Source: Clostridiales bacterium | GTDB lineage: Bacteria; Bacillota; Clostridia; Oscillospirales; Oscillospiraceae | Direction: 5' to 3' | Length of the DNA: 9,367 bases | NCBI GenBank assembly: GCA_019420945.1 | Contig: JAHZGF010000060.1 | Location: 1-9,367, forward strand | In this document: piece by piece, positions 6,520 through 9,367 of the stretch | How the letters are laid out: each line of letters starts with the position of its first letter | Numbering within the stretch: position 1 is the stretch's first letter | Translations under genes and position numbers: made by a program | The notes under the pieces: generated by a model | The model's input: only the letters and a program-made list of their open reading frames with translations | The model's database searches: none | Told to the model about the DNA's origin: nothing

Positions 6520-7527
6520 ATGATTGACATCTTTTTTCATGACAAAACGGGTGTGGTTTCCGGCTTCCCCGGACAAATAGATGGTTTTGAACATGCGGAT
6601 GGTAACGGAGAAATCCACTACTACCGGCTGTTTGACGGCGTGGGAATCATGCTGCTGCGGCTGGAAATGGAGGCGTATACAGAAATTCGGACACAGATCG
6701 GGAGGCTGGAAGTCAATTTCTGCGTGAACGGACGGTTTGAAACCAGCTTTTCCATGCGGGATCGTGTTCTTCTGAAGCCGGGCGACATGGCGGTCAGTTG
6801 CTACGATGGCTTTCACGGAAGCAGTTCGGCGTCCTGCTTTCCGCTGAGCTACTACGAGGGAATCTGTCTGGAGATCGAACCGGCCGCCGCGGGAAATTGG
6901 ATAAAGCAGAACGCACCTGCGTTTTCAGTGGATTTTGCCGCATGGAAGCAAAATCTTCTGGGCTGTAAATGGTATATGGTCGGCGCTGCGGGGCCGCGCT
7001 GTGAGCATGTATTCCGGGAGCTTTACGAAAGTGCGTTCTATGAAGATCCCGGCTTTTTGCAGCTCAAGACGCTGGAACTTCTGATGCTGCTTGGGCGTAT
7101 TCCACAGGAGAATACGGCGGGGTTATATTGCTCGTCCGAGCAGACGGTTCTTGCGCACCATCTCCGGGATCACTTGCTGACAAACCGGGAGGGATACATA
7201 TCCCTCGCCAGCCTTGCGGCGGAGCATGAGATATCGGTATCGCATCTGCAAAAGCTCTTCAAGCAGGTCTATGGCGTGCCGATCTACCGATATATCAAGG
7301 AATACCGCCTGGAGCAGGCGGCAGTGGAGCTGGTTCGCAGCGGGAAGTCTGTTACGGAGATCGCGCAGCAAGCAGGCTATGACAACGCCAGCAAATTTTC
7401 AGAGAGCTTCAAAAAGCGGTACGGCAAGACACCGTCCCGCTATCGTGCCGATAAAAAGAATGCGGTAAAACGGAGTAGTTTAAAAACGCAAAGCGTGTTA
7501 GAATACCCGGCGGTTAGAGGAAGCTAA
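6520..7527 (+). CDS. AraC-family transcriptional regulator
   Basis: This 335-residue DNA-binding protein has an N-terminal ligand/effector region (about 1-200) and a C-terminal AraC/XylS double helix-turn-helix (about 212-310). The first HTH is near 228-247 (SLASLAAEHEISVSHLQKLF) and the second near 277-299, followed by the family signature YDNASKFSESFKKRYG and the usual TPSRYR end. The N-terminal part contains NFCVNGRFET, LKPGDMA and SCFPLSYYEG, which I recall as typical of AraC regulators next to ABC transporters in Clostridia, in the broad style of PchR/YbtA iron-metallophore regulators. It probably activates the downstream lipoprotein/ABC genes and perhaps the enzyme operon. The ATG at 6520 has no good Shine-Dalgarno, and an in-frame stop at 6508-6510 rules out a longer form, so translation may be weak. 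The effector is unknown. Confidence 0.92.
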   Translation: MIDIFFHDKTGVVSGFPGQIDGFEHADGNGEIHYYRLFDGVGIMLLRLEMEAYTEIRTQIGRLEVNFCVNGRFETSFSMRDRVLLKPGDMAVSCYDGFHGSSSASCFPLSYYEGICLEIEPAAAGNWIKQNAPAFSVDFAAWKQNLLGCKWYMVGAAGPRCEHVFRELYESAFYEDPGFLQLKTLELLMLLGRIPQENTAGLYCSSEQTVLAHHLRDHLLTNREGYISLASLAAEHEISVSHLQKLFKQVYGVPIYRYIKEYRLEQAAVELVRSGKSVTEIAQQAGYDNASKFSESFKKRYGKTPSRYRADKKNAVKRSSLKTQSVLEYPAVRGS

Positions 7528-7539
7528 CCAAAGAGTTTT

Positions 7540-7545
7540 AGGAGG
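7540..7545 (+). promoter_or_regulatory. Consensus ribosome binding site of the ZinT-like lipoprotein gene
   Basis: AGGAGG lies six bases before ATG 7552. It is the strongest ribosome binding site in the window and suggests the lipoprotein is made in much larger amounts than the regulator encoded just upstream. Confidence 0.75.
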
Positions 7546-7551
7546 TACTGT

Positions 7552-8265
7552 ATGAAAACGAAATTTGCTGCTTTTGTGCTTTGCGTGATCTGCCTGCTGT
7601 CGGCTGCCGGCTGCGGCCAGGCGAAAACGGATGAACAGACGCCGCCGACTGACCAGAGCGCGGTGACCGACGATTATCTGACCACCATCAGCGGCACGTA
7701 TGTGGAGCTGTTCCCGGAGCTGTCAAAATCCGAGTATCGGAATATCTGGATCGATGCCACCACGCCGCTGGCAGGCGCGGAGAACGCGGAGACTGCCACG
7801 GATATGCTGCTGGGAATGTGCATGGCGGAGCCTTACGGCCCGGAGGCGGCGGAAAAATACGCGGCAGACCCGGACAGCATGGCGTTTAACTGCTATTTTC
7901 TGGGCGGCGTGGACAAGTTTGTGATGGACGGTCACACGATCACCGGTCTGGACGCGCAGGGACAGGAGGTTTTCTCCCACACCTATAAGTTGCTGGATGA
8001 GGAGAACGAAAACGGCTTCATCTTCTATCAGAGCGAGGATGAAAATTCCGGCCAGTTTACCTATTTTGCCTTCTCGCCCGACACCATGGAAACCACCTAT
8101 CATCTGGAGTTTCGCTATGCGGAGGATCTGAGTGATCTTCAAAGCTGGTTCGAGGGCAATTATGCCTATTGGAATGCCGCCGCGATTGCGGAGGATTACG
8201 ATCAGGCAACCATGGAAAATGTCATTGAGCTTTTTACCACGGAAAATTTATCTGCGGCAGAATAA
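7552..8265 (+). CDS. ZinT-like metal-binding lipoprotein
   Basis: This 237-residue protein starts with a lipoprotein signal (basic KTK, hydrophobic core 5-19, lipobox-like SAAGC with Cys21), so it should be anchored to the outer face of the membrane. The linker 22-42 is rich in polar residues, as usual. The mature part resembles the ZinT/YodA calycin-like domain: an opening TISGTYVELFPEL, a middle GVDKFVMDGHTITG followed by SHTYKLL, and a C-terminal FSPDTMETTYHLEFRY ... NYAYWNAAAI, which parallels the ZinT segments DVDRIVIEGNTVTF, HSGTYRYDG and EHFHLYWGDD ... TYYPASL. E. coli ZinT binds zinc with three His; here the aligned positions appear to be Asp/Thr (around 177-178), H184 and E186, so metal preference may differ. 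It sits between an AraC regulator and an ABC transporter, so a role in capturing a metal or metal complex is plausible. The ZinT assignment is from memory of the family. Confidence 0.72.
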   Translation: MKTKFAAFVLCVICLLSAAGCGQAKTDEQTPPTDQSAVTDDYLTTISGTYVELFPELSKSEYRNIWIDATTPLAGAENAETATDMLLGMCMAEPYGPEAAEKYAADPDSMAFNCYFLGGVDKFVMDGHTITGLDAQGQEVFSHTYKLLDEENENGFIFYQSEDENSGQFTYFAFSPDTMETTYHLEFRYAEDLSDLQSWFEGNYAYWNAAAIAEDYDQATMENVIELFTTENLSAAE

Positions 8266-8270
8266 ACGGT

Positions 8271-8307
8271 GCCTGCGCACCCGCTTGATTCAGACGGGTG
8301 CGCAGGC
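8271..8307 (+). terminator. Strong GC-rich hairpin between lipoprotein and ABC genes
   Basis: GCCTGCGCACCCG (8271-8283) and CGGGTGCGCAGGC (8295-8307) form a perfect 13-bp stem with an 11-nt loop (8284-8294). No U-tract follows (the next bases are GCGCTTATCGG), so it is not a textbook intrinsic terminator. It more likely causes partial termination or pausing, or protects the 3' end of the lipoprotein mRNA and lowers expression of the transporter. The ABC start codon is 28 nt beyond the stem. Confidence 0.6.
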
Positions 8308-8319
8308 GCGCTTATCGGT

Positions 8320-8324
8320 AAGGA
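8320..8324 (+). promoter_or_regulatory. Ribosome binding site supporting a TTG start for the ABC gene
   Basis: AAGGA at 8320-8324 is ten bases before TTG 8335. An in-frame GTG at 8326 is only one base away and therefore too close. No in-frame ATG precedes the conserved N-terminus. Confidence 0.55.
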
Positions 8325-8334
8325 TGTGATTTTA

Positions 8335-9367
8335 TTGAAAAAACAATCTGACTTTTCCCGCCTGATGGGCTATGCGGGCAGGTATCGGGTTTTTACCTAT
8401 GCCTCCTGGGTGCTTTCCGCCATCAGCGCGCTGACGGCGCTGGTGCCGTTCCTCTATATCTGGATGATTCTGCGGGATGTACTGGCCGCTGCGCCGGATT
8501 ATGCGCAGGCGGTGAACATTCCTCATTACGGCTGGATGGCAGTGCTATTCGCGGTGCTGTCTTACCTTATTTATATTGCAGCGCTGATGTGCTCCCATCT
8601 GTCGGCGTTTCGGGTGGCGACCAATCTGCGGCTGGCAGTGTCGGAGCATCTGGCACTGCTGCCGCTGGGCTTTGCCGAGAACTTCGGCAGCGGTAAGCTG
8701 CGCAAGATCATCCACGAGAGCACCGGAGCCGCCGAGACCTATCTTGCCCACCAGCTGCCCGACCAGTACAACGCCATCGCCACCCCGGTGGGGCTGCTGG
8801 TGCTGCTGTTGGCGTTCGACTGGAGGCTGGGGCTGCTGAGCCTTGCGCCGGTAGTGCTGGCTTTCCTCATTATGGCGACCATGACCGGCAAGCGGATGGT
8901 CGAAAAAATGCGGCAGTACGGCAATGCCTTGGAGGCCATGTCCAACGAGGCAGTGGAATACGTCCGGGGCATTCCGGTGGTCAAGACCTTCGGGCAGAGT
9001 GTGTTTTCCTTCAAAAAATTCAAGACCACCATTGATGAGTACGAAAAGTGGGTCATCTCCTACACCAAAGACCTGCGCCTGCCCATGATGTTCTACACCG
9101 CCGCCGTCAACGGCGTGTTCGCCTTTCTGATTGCAGGCGGGCTGCTGTTCACGATACACGGCGTGACCCCGGTATTTCTGCTGAACCCGTTGTTCTATAT
9201 TATCATCACGCCGGTGATCTCCCTGACTTTGACCCGCATGATGTACATGAGCGAGAGCAAGATGGTGGTAGCGGATGCGCTGGCACGCATCGACTCGGTG
9301 CTGGAGGCAGCACCCATGCAGGTTCAGGCTGTTCCGCAGCACCCGCAGGATGCTTCTGTCGCGCTGC
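8335..9367 (+). CDS. ABC transporter, fused permease/ATP-binding protein (3' truncated by window)
   Basis: The frame is open to the window end, giving 344 residues of a type IV (exporter-fold) ABC half-transporter. Hydrophobic segments at about 20-45, 68-90, 148-166, 168-185, 252-275 and 280-300 fit the six membrane helices of the transmembrane domain. Between them is the cytoplasmic-loop signature EYVRGIPVVKTFGQS (208-222), which is typical of this family. The nucleotide-binding domain with Walker A, ABC signature and Walker B must lie beyond position 9367. The start is TTG, which explains why an ATG-only search misses the gene. The position after AraC and a metal-binding lipoprotein suggests a YbtPQ/IrtAB-like metallophore importer working with a second half-transporter downstream, but exporter-fold proteins also export drugs or peptides, so direction and substrate are inferred. 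The upstream hairpin may set its level relative to the lipoprotein. Confidence 0.88.
   Translation, partial: MKKQSDFSRLMGYAGRYRVFTYASWVLSAISALTALVPFLYIWMILRDVLAAAPDYAQAVNIPHYGWMAVLFAVLSYLIYIAALMCSHLSAFRVATNLRLAVSEHLALLPLGFAENFGSGKLRKIIHESTGAAETYLAHQLPDQYNAIATPVGLLVLLLAFDWRLGLLSLAPVVLAFLIMATMTGKRMVEKMRQYGNALEAMSNEAVEYVRGIPVVKTFGQSVFSFKKFKTTIDEYEKWVISYTKDLRLPMMFYTAAVNGVFAFLIAGGLLFTIHGVTPVFLLNPLFYIIITPVISLTLTRMMYMSESKMVVADALARIDSVLEAAPMQVQAVPQHPQDASVAL

Noticed and set aside
7476..7504. Possible promoter (TAGTTT, 17 nt, TAGAAT) before the lipoprotein gene
   Set aside because: The -10 is fair but the -35 matches poorly and it lies inside the AraC coding end; too weak to annotate.
7512..7529. GGTTAG/CTAACC hairpin at the AraC stop codon
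   Set aside because: Only 6 bp with a 6-nt loop and no U-tract; it could be chance or an operator, but one copy gives no support.
8545..9342. Long minus-strand open frame opposite the ABC transporter
   Set aside because: It is rich in His, Gln and Arg, has no recognisable domain, and mirrors a clear membrane-protein frame on the + strand; it is a codon-bias shadow.
1..9367. Polyketide/NRPS biosynthetic cluster
   Set aside because: No carrier protein, adenylation, ketosynthase or condensation domains are visible; the enzymes are small tailoring or catabolic types.

Overview
The window looks like chromosomal DNA from an anaerobic gut-type Bacillota of the class Clostridia (Oscillospiraceae/Lachnospiraceae-like). 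The basis is strong AGGAGG-type ribosome binding sites, moderately GC-rich codon choice by eye, a lipoprotein with a short Bacillota-style signal peptide, and gene families (ATC-hydrolase-like proteins, small alpha/beta hydrolases, AraC/ABC cassettes) that I associate with gut Clostridia. The species cannot be named from the sequence. All credible genes lie on the + strand, and I see no rRNA, tRNA, CRISPR array, insertion sequence or phage gene.

Region 1 (1-6405) is a tightly packed run of small-molecule enzymes. It opens with a SAM-dependent methyltransferase (27-632) and a possible 16-residue micro-ORF or gene remnant (644-694). It continues with a metallo-beta-lactamase-fold hydrolase (753-1616), an alpha/beta hydrolase (1613-2389), a BAAT/acyl-CoA-thioesterase-like alpha/beta hydrolase (2386-3318) and an L-2-amino-thiazoline-4-carboxylate (ATC) hydrolase family protein (3320-3970). 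A second alpha/beta hydrolase (3967-4758), a second ATC-hydrolase family protein (4755-5459) and a ketopantoate-reductase-like oxidoreductase (5479-6405) complete it. From 753 to 6405 the genes overlap by 4 nt (ATGA), or are separated by 1 or 19 nt, so they are almost certainly co-transcribed. The alpha/beta hydrolase plus ATC-hydrolase pair occurs twice, which suggests duplication of a two-enzyme module.

Region 2 (6406-6519) is a short non-coding spacer with several small inverted repeats and no convincing terminator or promoter.

Region 3 (6520-9367) is a regulator/transport cassette: an AraC-family activator, a ZinT-like lipoprotein, a strong GC-rich hairpin, and the start of an ABC transporter whose membrane domain is present and whose ATPase domain lies past the window edge. 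AraC plus fused ABC half-transporters is the usual layout of YbtA/YbtPQ-like metallophore uptake loci, and the ZinT-like protein adds a metal theme.

My working hypothesis, which is inference, is that region 1 modifies or breaks down a small molecule, perhaps one with a thiazoline or thioester/amide group, that is imported or sensed by region 3. No substrate can be proven from sequence alone.
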